Source of the DNA: Balaenoptera acutorostrata | Taxonomy: Eukaryota > Chordata > Mammalia > Artiodactyla > Balaenopteridae | Reading direction: 5' to 3' | Length of the DNA stretch: 64,000 bases | Assembly (NCBI RefSeq): GCF_949987535.1 | Contig: NC_080081.1 | Span: forward strand, 39,844,428 to 39,908,427 | Shown here: one piece after another, positions 11,396 to 23,407 of the stretch | Layout: each line of letters begins with the position of its first letter | Position numbering within the stretch: the stretch's first letter is position 1 | Translations under genes and position numbers: made by a program | The notes under the pieces: generated by a model | What the model was told of the DNA's origin: nothing | Databases searched by the model: none | What the model saw: only the letters and a program-made list of their open reading frames with translations

Positions 11396-14300
11396 TTAGT
11401 TTGAATAGATCTTAAGGTAAATGAGCTAAATATGAATCTTAGCCCTCATACTCAACTTTAAATTTTGCTAAATTTATCAGCCCCAATTTACTTATCTACA
11501 AAATGCAATTAAATATTCATTTTCAAGGTGTTTCGACCCTGATCACATTTGAAATGAGCACAATGGTGAGAAGACAATTTTTTTCTGTCTTCCCATCACT
11601 GTACTGTGATCCAAATCTAACTGATGTGCCCTTCTTCAACTTTTTTTTTCCAATGTGAAAGACCACATATAGTTACTGAAGTTTTTAAGCTATGAAAAGA
11701 CAGTGGTTTGTGTGGCAATGATCCCGATTTTTCTGACTGCTGTTGGTATTATAAAAATTATCTCTACCTTGCATTATTTGAGAAGCCTGGGACCATATAG
11801 ATAAACAGACTACTTACTTATAAACTATGTTGGACAGCTCAGTCAGTATGCACATATGAGACATTTAGGAAGTTTTGTTCTGAGAATCAGATCTAGGAAG
11901 AATAGACATTGACACTGGCATGTGTACCTACTTAGAAAATATCACAATAAATAATACTTAAGATTCAGATAGAAGAATGACACAAAGACCAACTGCAAAC
12001 TAAGTATAAAACTTTGCAGGCAAGACATGTTAAAATGGCCTGCAAATATTAGGGCTATTTAAACAGCAGGCAGTAAATAATTTGAGATTGATAAAACTCT
12101 TAAGCAAATTGTATTCATATGCCAGACATATCCTGCACTACTTAAATTTTAGCTTGATGCTATTTTTAAAGTCGCCATATGGTATGAGTAAATGGGAAAC
12201 ACCTTGAAGATTCCCCTAAGAAGTTAAAAATAAAGAAGGTAAAATAATTTTATGAAATTTAAGCTTTAAGGTCGGAATATACATATGAAAAATCACTGTG
12301 ATGTGACAGACTAGGACAGCCATATTTAACCATAATTAACCAGAACTGGGAGAAGAGTCAAGTTTTGTGGGGCCTGAAGTTTATATTGCAAGACATTCTT
12401 ACAGAAACAAATATCTTACTTTTGCAAATCTTATAAAAATATATTACTACATGGATACTTTTTCTGGTTTCTTTCAGGCCTTGGAAGAGACCAGTTCAGT
12501 GAGGAGCTTAAGCTTCTCTAGCTTCAGGGCTATCCTACCACTGGGGAGAGGGGATTGAATGGGTGGACATACATGAAAGAAGAAAGTGTCAGTGTAAAAA
12601 AGTGGGTCAGCCAGGAAGCGGTATAACCAGGAGAATCCCTGAGATAAATATTGATATTGTCCAGCCAAGAAATGTGGAGAAGAATCATAGATAATAGCTT
12701 TGAGAATTTGAGTTTTGTCAGCAAAACTGCCTGTATTGTGAGATGGATCCATCTGGCCATTTTGGAATCTTATCAGGATCTGATTCCTTACTTATAAAGC
12801 CAAGATTAGAGTAATCCCCACCCAAACCTTTCTACTTCCCTTCTCTCTCCACTCCTGTATCCCCATCTTCTGCTTACAGGAAGAAGATGAAAAGGTAAAA
12901 TGAATCAACTCCTCTGGGTCTCTTCTGCACTTCTTATGGTAAATCAATAAACAGGCCTACTGATTATATGCATTAATTTATCCAAGCTCGAGCATTATTA
13001 TCTCTGTGGAGGTATTCGGTAGACAGCCCACATGTTGACTAAGTAACCCAGATTTCTACTTTCACTAAGCAAACATAACTATTTTTCTGTAGTACTCTTT
13101 ATATTAGCAGAGATTTTACTAATCTTCCAGACAAAAAAATGCTTTCTCAAAATAAATTAAGAGCTCATCTTTTGAAATTTGAAAAACAGCAATTAGAAAT
13201 CAGAGATATAAACCTATTCTCAATGCTTTGCTGCCACTCTTTTGATTTCCTCTGATAGGATCAAGAATGTTATTTATTAATCTTATTTTACACAATACAC
13301 AGTGGCTCTAATTCTTGGAACAGTTTCTATAACTATTGCAGACAGACATAATCAACTATATTTTGCTTTATGAAATGTTTTCAATGCTCCAAGTGCTCCT
13401 TCATACTAGTACATTATGAAAGCAGAAGATATTGAAAGAAAAAAGAAGGCTAGGCATCCATATGAAATGGAAGTTTTCTTTAAGTTAAACCACCTCTGAA
13501 ATGCAGACACTAATGCACACTTATATTGATCTATTTGTTCTTAGTATCTGTTTATTGTTGCATTTATTTGTCTGTGCATTAGTTATTGACATCTTTATAC
13601 TCAGGGGAATTGGATAAAGACTAGACTTTTTATTATGGGGAAGTAGAATGTTGTGGAAACAGCACATTATATACAAAGATGTGCTCAATGATGAATTAGA
13701 TATGTATATCATCTGTACTATAATATCTTACAGTGCCATGTAAATTATTGGGTTAATTTATTGAGTTGAAACCCAATTTTAAACTACATATGGCTCAAGC
13801 ATCCTATAAATACAACATGTTGACTACTAAATTATGCATCCTCTTATTTTTAGGTAAACAAATGTCTCATTACTACATGTTTTTCTTATTAAGAACCTCA
13901 TTTTTAAGTCATAGATCTCTGAAACCCAAGTAAACCCATAATTAATATTAGTGAAACACCAACAAAATGTATAACTTTGAGAAGAAAAATATTGATCACT
14001 TTGGTGAAGAAGTATAACATTTCAGTTTGAAAGAAAAATATATTTAAGATAGCAGAGAATATAAATAACAGATGCTGTTTAATAGGAAGTAATTTAGAAT
14101 TTTGGCCATATGCATATTAGAAGAGCTGGAGCTCAAGGGTCCTCTGTCAGTCTTGAGAAACAGGAAGATGCCAAGGGACTGATGATTTGGGGCTGAGGTT
14201 AGAAGTGGGCTTGCTCTGACAGGAGCAAGCTAAGCATGCATTCGTTGCTCTCTGTTCCAAAGATACTAATTTTTCTGTCCTTATATCCAATTGAGCCTTT

Positions 14301-14448
14301 AAGATATAAATATATTAGTATTCTTGATCCTTACACTGAATTGGTGTGAACTGGGTAAAAAGGAAAGGTGCATACCCTTCCCCATGCCACCATTAGTACT
14401 GAGGATGTGCAGGCCTATGGTCTTAGAAAATGGAGTTGGAGGGATCTG
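11396..14448. other. About 3 kb of unique AT-rich DNA
   Basis: No gene, RNA or clear repeat was found. The part around 12440-12790 is somewhat richer in G+C and carries overlapping 63-92 codon frames without recognisable domains. Positions 13190-13500 look non-repetitive and could be conserved, but I cannot test it. Confidence 0.35.
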
Positions 14449-14594
14449 CAGTCAGCCCTTACCCCAAGGATATGGAGGGCCAACTCTGTTCAGTGTATTA
14501 AGCCATTTTATATATGGTATTTGAGCATCCACAGATTTCAGTATTAGCAGGGCCTCCTGGAACCAATCCCCCATGGATACGAAGGGATGACTAT
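14449..14594. mobile_element. Tigger-type (TcMar) DNA transposon remnant, MER2-like
   Basis: Left end 'cagtcagccc' and right end 'tggatacgaagggatgacta' are the decayed terminal inverted repeats of Tigger elements. The inner block 'ttgagcatccacagatttcagtat...ggaaccaatcccccat' is the typical right half. It is internally deleted to about 146 bp, with TA-like flanks. Confidence 0.75.
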
Positions 14595-14629
14595 ACACAT
14601 TCATAGTTATAATTTAGCTATATTATAAA

Positions 14630-14631
14630 TA

Positions 14632-14691
<60 letters not shown>

Positions 14692-14698
14692 TATATAT
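14630..14698. repeat. Alternating purine-pyrimidine (TG/TA/CA) tract, near-palindromic
   Basis: A TGTGTG patch, a long (TA)n core and a CACACACA patch form one uninterrupted alternating run of about 69 bases. Its two halves are nearly complementary. It can in principle extrude as a hairpin or cruciform. Confidence 0.9.
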
Positions 14699-15799
14699 CA
14701 GAAATATTTAAAAGCTATTGAAAGCCATTACAGCTACTTCAGGAATAATCTGAAAGGATAATCCAAATATTCCAATATTGGAATTCACATGTGGTTTATG
14801 ATGTTAGCTCCTCATCGTTACTTTTTTTGAGCTAATCTGGACAATGATCTTCAATTTCTTACAAGAGTATTGAACAATGGTGACAGAAAAGGAAATATAA
14901 AAGAATTAAAGGAAAGAAAGAGCTATATTAAAGAATAGTAAACATAATAAAGAACAAAACTTGATTTGATAGGAACCTTCTCCTGGTAATCACACAAAAA
15001 TAATATTACCTATTTCCAAGTTATAAAGCATCAATTCTATAAAACTTGGATAAGTTATTCCAATCAAGTGTCAGGATTAATTGATTTCATGTTTCCAGTA
15101 TATTGTTTCCGAAATAATCCAAAATACTTAATGAGTTACATCTATACAAGATGGAATCTTGTCCTATTATCTTTGATTGCACAACCAATAAGAGGATGGA
15201 AGACAACAGATCATTGTCAACCTTTATTTTTTGTGGAAAACATCAGATTTATTCCTCTTGGAATATTTCATTTTTAGTCTTCATATATTTCTTCAGATTT
15301 GCAGTAGTTATAAAAGATAAATACTTAATAGAAAAGGCATGGTATATCTTACCATCAAAAATTTTAAACATGTTCAAGCACCGTGACACACTTGCTATGC
15401 CTTCCATAGGGAGATACATTGAATAGTATTTGGCAGTTAGTTACAAATAGCTCTTGTTTGGCTACTCTGTGCTTAACTATTTTAAGGCAAATTGGGACTT
15501 GGAAGAGCCCGCAAATGATGTTAGTGAAATTTAAAGTTTAATTAGAAGGTATAGTTTGACTTTGATATATTTCAGTTTGCCTTCATTTTTAAGTTGATTG
15601 TTTAGAACCAAAAATAAGTTTTTCCTGTAGAGCGAATGTGATGTGGGGTTAATTAGGTTCCCAGGCTGGGTCATGAAACTCATTCATTCATTTAGTCATC
15701 CATTCAATTGAGTCTTTATTAAATGTTACCTTAGTGAGACCGTCCCTTGGCATCCAATCTAAAATTTTAAACTCTGCACCAAATACTTAACATTTCTAT
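14699..15799. other. Unique AT-rich DNA
   Basis: Frames of 69 and 91 codons at 15068-15426 overlap in different phases and show no domain. No gene is supported. Confidence 0.4.
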
Positions 15800-15960
15800 T
15801 TTTTGACTTCATTTTTTCCTAACATTGTCTATTGTCTCTCTTCCCCAGTGGAAAATAAGATTCATGAGGGCAAAATTTGTGTCTGTTTTTTTTAACTACT
15901 GTTTTTCTATGGTTAGAATAAGGCACATAATTGATGCTCAATAAATAAATGATAATGGTG
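15800..15960 (+). repeat. LINE2 (L2) 3' end
   Basis: The order 'ttgtctctcttccccagtgg...aagattcatgagggcaaaatttgtgtctg...ttgatgctcaataaataaatga' is the diagnostic 3' end of L2. Plus strand, diverged. Confidence 0.75.
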
Positions 15961-16119
15961 ATTCTTTGTGTTCTCAAAGAAATGAAATGTAGTACAACCA
16001 TACAACAAAACACCAAGATTTACCAAAATGGTGAGCATTGTATCTTTTATAGTGAGGCAGAACCCATTGATTAGAGAATGGAGCCTTGAATACCATCACT
16101 AAAATGGACGCTGTGATAG

Positions 16120-16215
16120 TTAGTATAAGCTATCTTTTACCCTCCACAACAGCTCTGTCAAATGATGAGGAAACTGAGGCTCAGAAGTTTTAGGTAAAGA
16201 ACTTGAATTCATACA
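16120..16215 (-). repeat. MIR fragment, minus strand
   Basis: The stretch 'aatgatgaggaaactgaggctcagaag...gtaaagaacttgaattcat' is the reversed MIR core. Confidence 0.7.
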
Positions 16216-18018
16216 CCTCCAAAGAAAGAGTGAGAGTTCGGTTTCTCTTTCTTTCTCTATATTTCACATTCTTTCTCATGAAACAAAACAAAAACCTTTC
16301 TTTTAATTCTCCTTTATTCTTGCTGTTACCCTTTCCTGATAGTGCTAGTATTTTACAATAGAAGGTAATAATCTAGCTTATTGGGTGAGAGAGAGAAGCA
16401 TTGAGGAAGTAGGAATGAAAAGGACAATGTTAAGAAATCCCAAGAGGAATGGCTGGTAGAGTCTTATTTGTGGCAGCTAGTTTGCATCTGACTTTTTTAA
16501 TATTTATTTTTGAAATATGGAGAGTGCATAAAGCAAGCTTCTTTGAAAACAGTTTGCAACTGGCAGTTAACGTTTGTGATCTTCTTGATCTGTTGATCCT
16601 ATTTATAACCTTATCAGACAGTAAAGTCTGAGTCCATTGACTAAAATGTTTCTTACTTTATGAAACTCAGCATAATGCTTTTTTTAGCCTTACCAGCACA
16701 ACTCTCTGCATTTAGAAGCAGTTGAATACCCTTTACCTGACCTCTATTAGGAACAGAAGAAATACTATGATTGGACGTGTTAGTAACATATATTTCTATT
16801 TTGGATGCATGGAAGACTTTTATTATGTGAAAATCCATGATTTCTTCCTGTGTTAGTAACATATATTTAAAACACATAACCATATGATGTGAGAGGTGTC
16901 TTATTGGAATAACAAATGCTACCATTCATCTCTTTTTGATCTTCATCATTTCCCTTCTGAAGTTAGAATGATCCAAGTGTGTCTAGGTTATTCATGCTAA
17001 AGAAACAAATACTGTTTACGGCAGCTTAAAAACAAATTATCTGAGTATTTTTCTTTCAGTAATACAGAATGGGTTAATAACCCATTGAAATTAAATCCAA
17101 TGTTTAAAAAGTATATTTCCACTGCTCCTGATTATAAACCATTTCTCTTGACACAAAATGGTAGTCTAAGGTGTAATTTACCTAACTGTGCATAAATAGG
17201 GATTCATATTTGATATTCTTCATAGTAATACGTTTATTGACTAACATCTTGCCTGACTTTTCCCTCACCCACTAGAAACATTATTCCATAAAGTGGCTAA
17301 GATATATAATTTTAATATATTATTTAATTTATGTCTACTTAATTAAATTTTCTTTCAGTGCATAATTTCTTTTTTATCTGCTTAGACAGAGGAAGCTGTA
17401 ATGCAGCATTCAAAAATCCAGAAGGGAACTCATATTTTTCCATAATACTTAATACAGTTTTATTGTTAACTGAGTGAGTTATCTTCTAGTTTACACAGGT
17501 TAGCAGAACCACTTCATATTTACAGTAGGAATAATTTCTCAATGGAAATATGTTGGAAATATATTTTGAATTAATATATTATTAAAGTAACTTAGGAAAG
17601 TGGCATGTAGCATGTCTTTTTCACTCAGGAATGGCACTTGCCTCCCTATATTAGATGACAGGTAATAGGTAAAATGATCAAATACAGAAAGTCTCTGCTC
17701 TTTGAAAAAAAAATTACTGTATTAAAAATATCACTTCTGAAATTGTGTAATAGGATTTTATTAAAAAGCTAAGTTGATATTCAGTATTCATGAATGGTTT
17801 ATGTTTTCCTTTTAGAAGCTTGAATCTATTATTTTGAAAATTACTATCGGTGAGCTCAAAATAATTTGAATAAAGTGTGTTGTTTTTATCAACACAAACA
17901 TGCATTTACACACACATAGAAACATGTGTATGTGAATACACTTCATGTTTAAACCATTCAATTGGTTTTGACTTGAATGATATTCTCAAAATAGTTTTTC
18001 CTACATCAAAAATAAATA
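16216..18018. other. Unique AT-rich DNA with one notable direct repeat
   Basis: A perfect 19-bp direct repeat lies at 16777-16795 and 16850-16868. The overlapping frame on the minus strand (16653-16925) is AT-rich and unrecognised. No gene is supported. Confidence 0.4.
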
Positions 18019-18113
18019 CGCGGATATATGTATATGTATAACTGATTCACTTTGTTATAAAGCAGAAACTAACCATTGTAAAGCAATTATACTCCAATAA
18101 AGATGTTAAAAAA
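18019..18113 (+). mobile_element. Short 5'-truncated L1 3' end (young lineage)
   Basis: It contains the L1 3' terminus 'gctttataacaaagt' region in reverse-complement register to 19163-19260. It carries the AATAAA-bearing end 'actccaataaagatg' and an A-rich tail. A direct repeat CAAAAATAAATA flanks it (18007-18018 and 18114-18125). It is nearly identical to the 3' end of the full-length L1 apart from a 4-base loss near 18073, so both belong to one recently active lineage. Confidence 0.85.
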
Positions 18114-18125
18114 CAAAAATAAATA

Positions 18126-19116
18126 AATAAATAAATTTCAGTTTTTCAATGTATCTGACTTTCTGTGGCTCTGATTTATTTAAATCCAGTTCTTTTGTTT
18201 TAAGGAAAAAAAAAAAAAAAAAGGAGGCAGAGATGCTTATAGCATTAGAATGCCCAGAAAAAATTTCCAAAGAAACTTGGATAAAGTTGAATGACTTTCT
18301 ATTTAGCTTTTATTTACTTTTTTTCTAAGAAAACAATCATTTTTATTCAGAACAATATGGCAACGATGTGAGGCATAGTTATTGCACACAACACAAAACA
18401 TTTATTAAAAGCTATATAATTTAAAGAATAAGCAAGTACTTTTGTCTAGTGTTTTTGGGAGGTGTTTATGAGAACATCTTGGTAAGGTCACCATATTTCA
18501 GGTCTGTACCTCCCTTTCTGAATCATAAAAACTCATTCTATTGCAAGTGTTTTGGGAGTAGCAATCCACTCCTAAAACAAAAACAAAAACAAACAAAAAA
18601 ACCGGCCTTATACTGTCTAAAAAAATTAACGTGTCATTTCAAAACATACTGATGTTGGACTGCTAACACATTCACTGAAAACAACAACAAACAGAAAGCA
18701 ATTAAAATATTTATTGACGAACAAAACCTGAGCTCAAGTTGTTGGATAATTTAAAATGATATTTTAATTGTCCACTTACTTTTGTAAGTAATTTCTCAAC
18801 TAAACTGAATTTAATTATTTAGAATTTGTCATTGAGGGCTGAATTTGACCATTTGCTCTATACATATATTTAATATGCTTTTCTAGTTTATGTACAACAT
18901 GCCAATCCAAAGGGTACAATTTTGTTATAATGTACTAGAGAATATATGAAGTTTATGCAACATCAATAGCTCCACACTTCTACCTTCAGAATTAATAGAG
19001 ATAGGAAAAAAAATATGGATAGTCATCTAGAGGTATGATTGACAGCACAGAACAATTGAAAAGGTTATCCAAATGATTTGTCCTCAAAGCTTGGCAGTGT
19101 CCATTTTCCTCTCAAA
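18126..19116. other. Unique AT-rich DNA with A-rich tracts
   Basis: A poly(A) run lies at about 18206-18222 and an (AAAAC)n-like tract at about 18573-18600. No gene was recognised. Confidence 0.4.
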
Positions 19117-19132
19117 AGGAAATCTTATTTTA
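19117..19132. repeat. Target-site duplication, left copy
   Basis: AGGAAATCTTATTTTA is repeated perfectly at 26408-26423 on the other side of the L1. It therefore defines both ends of that insertion. Confidence 0.93.
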
Positions 19133-19170
19133 TTTTATTTTTTTATTTTATTTTATTTTTTAAAAACATC

Positions 19171-19176
19171 TTTATT
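19171..19176 (-). other. L1 polyadenylation signal AATAAA
   Basis: TTTATT on the plus strand is AATAAA in the L1 sense, just before the A-rich tail. The same signal is kept in the truncated copy at 18019-18113. Confidence 0.8.
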
Positions 19177-19531
19177 GGAGTATAATTGCTTAACAATGGT
19201 GTGTTAGTTTCTGCTTTATAACAAAGTTAATCAGTTATACATATACATATGTTCCCATATCTCTGCCCTCTTGCGTCTCCCTCCCTCTCACCCTCCCTAT
19301 CCCACCCATCTAGGTGGTCACAAAGCACCGAGCTGATCTCCCTGTGCTATGCGGCTGCTTCCCACTAGCTATCTGTTTTACATTTGGTAGAGTATATATG
19401 TCCATGCCACTCTCTCACCCTGTCACATCTTAGCCCTCCCCCTTCCCATATCCCAAGTCCATTCTCTAGTAGTTCTGTGTCTTTATTCCCCTATTGCCAC
19501 TAGGTTCTTCATGACCTTTTTTTTTTTTTTC

Positions 19532-22500
19532 TTAGAGTCCATATATATGTGTTAGCATACTGTATTTGTTTTTCTCTTTCTGACTTACTTCACTCTGTAT
19601 GACAGACTCTAACTCCATCTACCTCACTACAAATACCTCCATTTCGTTTCTTTTTATGGCTGAGTAATATTTCACTGTATATATGTGCCACATCTTCTCT
19701 ATCCATTCATCTGATGATGGACACTTAGGTTGCTTCCATGTCCTGGCTATTGTAAATAGAGCTGCAATGAACATTTTGGTACATGACTCTTTTTGAATTA
19801 TGGTTTTCTCAGGGTATATGCCCAGTAGTGGGATTGCTGGGTCGTATGGTAGTTCTATTTTTAGTATTTTAAGGAACCTCCACACTGTTCTCCATAGTGG
19901 CTGTATCAATTTACATTCCCACCAACAGTGCAAGAGGGTTCCCTTTTCTCCACACCCTCTCCAGCATTTATTGTTTGTAGGTTTTTTGATGATGGCCATT
20001 CTGACCGGTGTGAGATGATATCTCATTGTAGTTTTGACTTGAATTTCTCTAATGATTAATGATGTTGAGCATTCTTTCATGTGTCTGTTGGCAATCTGTA
20101 TATCTTCTTTGGAGAAATGTCTATTTAGGTCTTCTGCCCATTTTTGGATTGGGTTGTTTGTTTCTTTGTTATTGAGCTTCATGAACTGCTTGTAAATCTT
20201 GGAGATTAATCGTTTGTCAGTTGCTTCATTTGCAAATATTTTCTCCCATTCTGAGGGTTGTCTTTTCGTCTTGTTTATGGTTTCCTTTGCTGTGCAAAAT
20301 CTTTGAAGTTTCATTAGGTCCCATTTGTTTATTTGTGTTTTTATTTCCCTTTCTCTAGGAGCTGGGTCAAAAAGGATCTTGCTGTGATTTATGTCATACA
20401 GTGTTCTGCCTATGTTTTCCTCTAAGAGTTTGATAGTGTCTGGCCTTACACTTAGGTCTTTAATCCATTTTGAGTTTATTTTTGTGTATGGTGTCAGGGA
20501 GTGTTCTAATTTCATACTTTTACATGTACCTGTCCAGTTTTCCTAGCACCACTTATTGAAGAGGCTGTCTTTTCTCCACTGTATATGCTTGCCTCCTTTA
20601 TCAAAGATAAGGTGACCATATGTGTGTGGGTTTATCTCTGGGCTTTCTATCCTGTTCCATTGGTCTATTTTTCTGTTTTTGTGCCAGTACCAAAGTGTCT
20701 TGATTACTGTAGCTTTGTAATATAGCCTGAAGTCAGGTAGTCTGATTCCTCCAGCTCCGTTTTTCTTTCTCAAGATTGCTTTGGCTCTTTGGGGTCTTTT
20801 GTGTTTCCATACAAATTGTGAAATTTTTTGTTCTATTTCTGTGAAAAATGTCAGTGGTAGTTTGATAGGGATTGCATTGAATCTGTAGATTGCTTTGGGT
20901 AGTAGAGTCATTTTCACAATGTTGATTCTTCCAATCCAAGAATATGGTATATCTCTTCATCTATTTGTATCATCTTTGATTTCTTTCATCAGTGTATTAT
21001 AATTTTCTGCATACAGGTCTTTTGTCTCCTTAGGTAGGTTTATTCCTAGATATTTTATTCTTTTTGTTGCAATGGTAAACGGGAGTGTTTTCTTAATTTC
21101 ACTTTCAGATATTTCATCATTAGTGTATAGGAATGTAAGAGATTTCTGTGCATTAATTTTGTATCCTGCTACTTTATCAAATTCACTGATTAGCTCTAGT
21201 AATTTTCTGGTAGCATCTTTAGGATTCTCTATGTATAGTATCATGTCATCTGCCAACAGTGACAGCTTTACTTCTTCTTTTCCGATTTGGATTCCTTTTA
21301 TTTCTTTTTCTTCTCTGATTGCTGTGGCTAAAACTTCCAAAACTATGTTGAATAATAGTGGTGAGAGTGGGCAACCTTGTCTTGTTCCTGATCTTAGTGG
21401 AAATGGTTTCAGTTTTTCACCATTGAGGACGATGTTGGCTGTGTGTTTGTCAATTATGGCCTTTATTATGTTGAGGAAATTTCCCTCTATGCCTACTTTC
21501 TGCAGGGCTTTTATCATAAATGGGTGTTGAATTTTGTCGAAAGCTTTCTCTGCATCTATTGAGATGATCATATGGTTTTTCTCCTTCTATTTGTTAATAT
21601 GATGTATCACGTTGATTGATTTGCGTATATGGAAGAATCCTTGCATTCCTGGAATAAACCGCACTTGTTCATGGTGTATGATCCTTTTAATGTGTTGCTG
21701 GATTCTGTTTGCTAGTATTTGGTTGAGGATTTTTGCATCTATGTTCAGCAGTGACATTGGCCTGTAGTATTCTTTCTTTGTGACATCTTTGTCTGGTTTT
21801 GGTATCAGGGTGATGGTGGGCTCGTAGAATGAGTCGGGGAGTGTTCATCCCTCTGCAATATTTTGGAAGAGTTTGAAAAGGATAGGTGTTAGTTCTTCTC
21901 TAAATGTTTGATAGAATTCACCTGTGAAGCCATCTGGTCCTGGGCTTTTGTTTGTTGGAAGATTTTTAATCACAGTTTAATTTTCAGTGCTTGTGATTGG
22001 TCTGTTCATATTTTCTATTTCTTCCTGGTTCAGTCTCAGCAGGTTGTGCATTTCTAAGAATCTGTCCATTTCTTCCAGGTTGTCTATTTTATTGGCATAG
22101 AGTTGCTTGTAGTAATCTCTCATGATCCTTTGTATTTCTGCAGTGTCAGTGGTTACTTCTCCTTTTTCATTTCTAATTCTAATGATTTGAGTCTTCTCCC
22201 TTTTTCTCTTGATGAGTCTGGCTAATGGTTTATCAATTTTGTTTATCTTCTCAAAGAACCAGCTTTTAGTTCTGTTGACCTTTGTTATTGTTTCCTTCAT
22301 TTCGTTTTCATTTATTTCTGATCTGATCTTTATGATTTATTTCCTTCTGCTAGCTTTGGGATTTTTTTGTTCTTCTTTCTCTAATTGCTTTAGGTGCAAG
22401 GTTAGGTTGTTTATTCGAGATGTTTCCTGTTTCTTGATGTAAGCTTGTATTGCTATAAACTTCCCTCTTAGAACTGCTTTTGCTGCCTCCCATAGGTTTT

Positions 22501-23349
22501 AGGTCGTCGTGTCTCCATTGTCATTTGTTTCTAGGTATTTTTTGATTTCCCCTTTGATTTCTGCAGTGATCACTTCGTTATTAAGTATTGTATTGTGTAG
22601 CCTCCATGTGTTTGTATTTTTTACAGATCTTTTCCTGTAATTGATATCTAGTCTCATAGCATTGTGGTCGGAAAAGATACTTGATACAATTTCAAATTTC
22701 TTAAATTTACCAAGGCTTGATTTGTGACCCAAGATATAAACTATCCTGGAGAATGTTCCATGAGCACTTGAGAAAAATGTGTATTCTGTTGTTTTTGGGT
22801 GGAATGTCCTATAAATATCAATTAAGTCCATCTTGTTTAATGTATCATTTAAAGCTTGTGTTTCCTTATTTATTTTCATTTTGGATGATCTGTCCATTGG
22901 TGAAAATGGGGTGTTAAAGTCCCCTACTATGATTGTGTTACTGTTGATTTCCCCTTTTATAGCTGTTAGTATTTGCCTTATGTATTGAGGTGCTCCTATG
23001 TTGGGTGCATAAATATTTACAATTGTTATACCTTCTTCTTGGATCGATCCCTTGATCATTATATAGTGTCCTTCTTTGTCTCTTGGTATAGTCTTTATTT
23101 TAAAGTCTGTTTTGTCTGATATGAGAATTGCTACTCCAGCTTTTTTTAAATTTCCATTTGCATGGAATATCTTTTTCCATCCCCTCATTTTCGTCCGTAT
23201 GTGTCTCTAGGTCTGAAGTGGGTCTGTTGTAGACAGCATATATACGGGTCTTGTTTTTGTATCCATTCAGCCAGTCTGTGTCTTTTGGTGGGAGCATTTA
23301 ATCCATTTACATTTAAGGTAATTATCGATATGTATGTTCCTATCCCCAT
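19532..23349 (-). pseudogene. L1 ORF2p (endonuclease / reverse transcriptase), disabled
   Basis: ORF2 encodes the nickase and reverse transcriptase that copy L1 RNA into the genome at a nicked target. The start at 23349 lies 58 bases after the ORF1 stop. With the natural stop at 19532 the frame is about 1,272 codons, close to the 1,275 of human ORF2p. Visible parts are an N-terminal endonuclease (LNVNGLN near the start, GDFN at about 22790, SDH near its end), the RT region (RQGCPLSP near 21370, ADD at 21245-21253), and the C-terminal Cys/His motif C-X3-C-X7-H-X4-C near 19930. One frameshift lies close to 23190. From 23188 onward all pieces share one frame, broken by nonsense codons whose lowest bases are 22499, 22337, 21977, 21845, 21587, 20957, 20543 and 19619. 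The usual catalytic Glu of QETH is Gln (23224-23226). The Asp of the KIDHI-type motif is Val (22739-22741). The usual Phe before ADD is Leu. No functional enzyme can be made. Confidence 0.95.
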
Positions 23350-23407
23350 TTTCTTAAATGTTTTGGGTTTGTTATTGTAGGTGTTTTCCTTCTCTTGTGT
23401 TTCTTGC

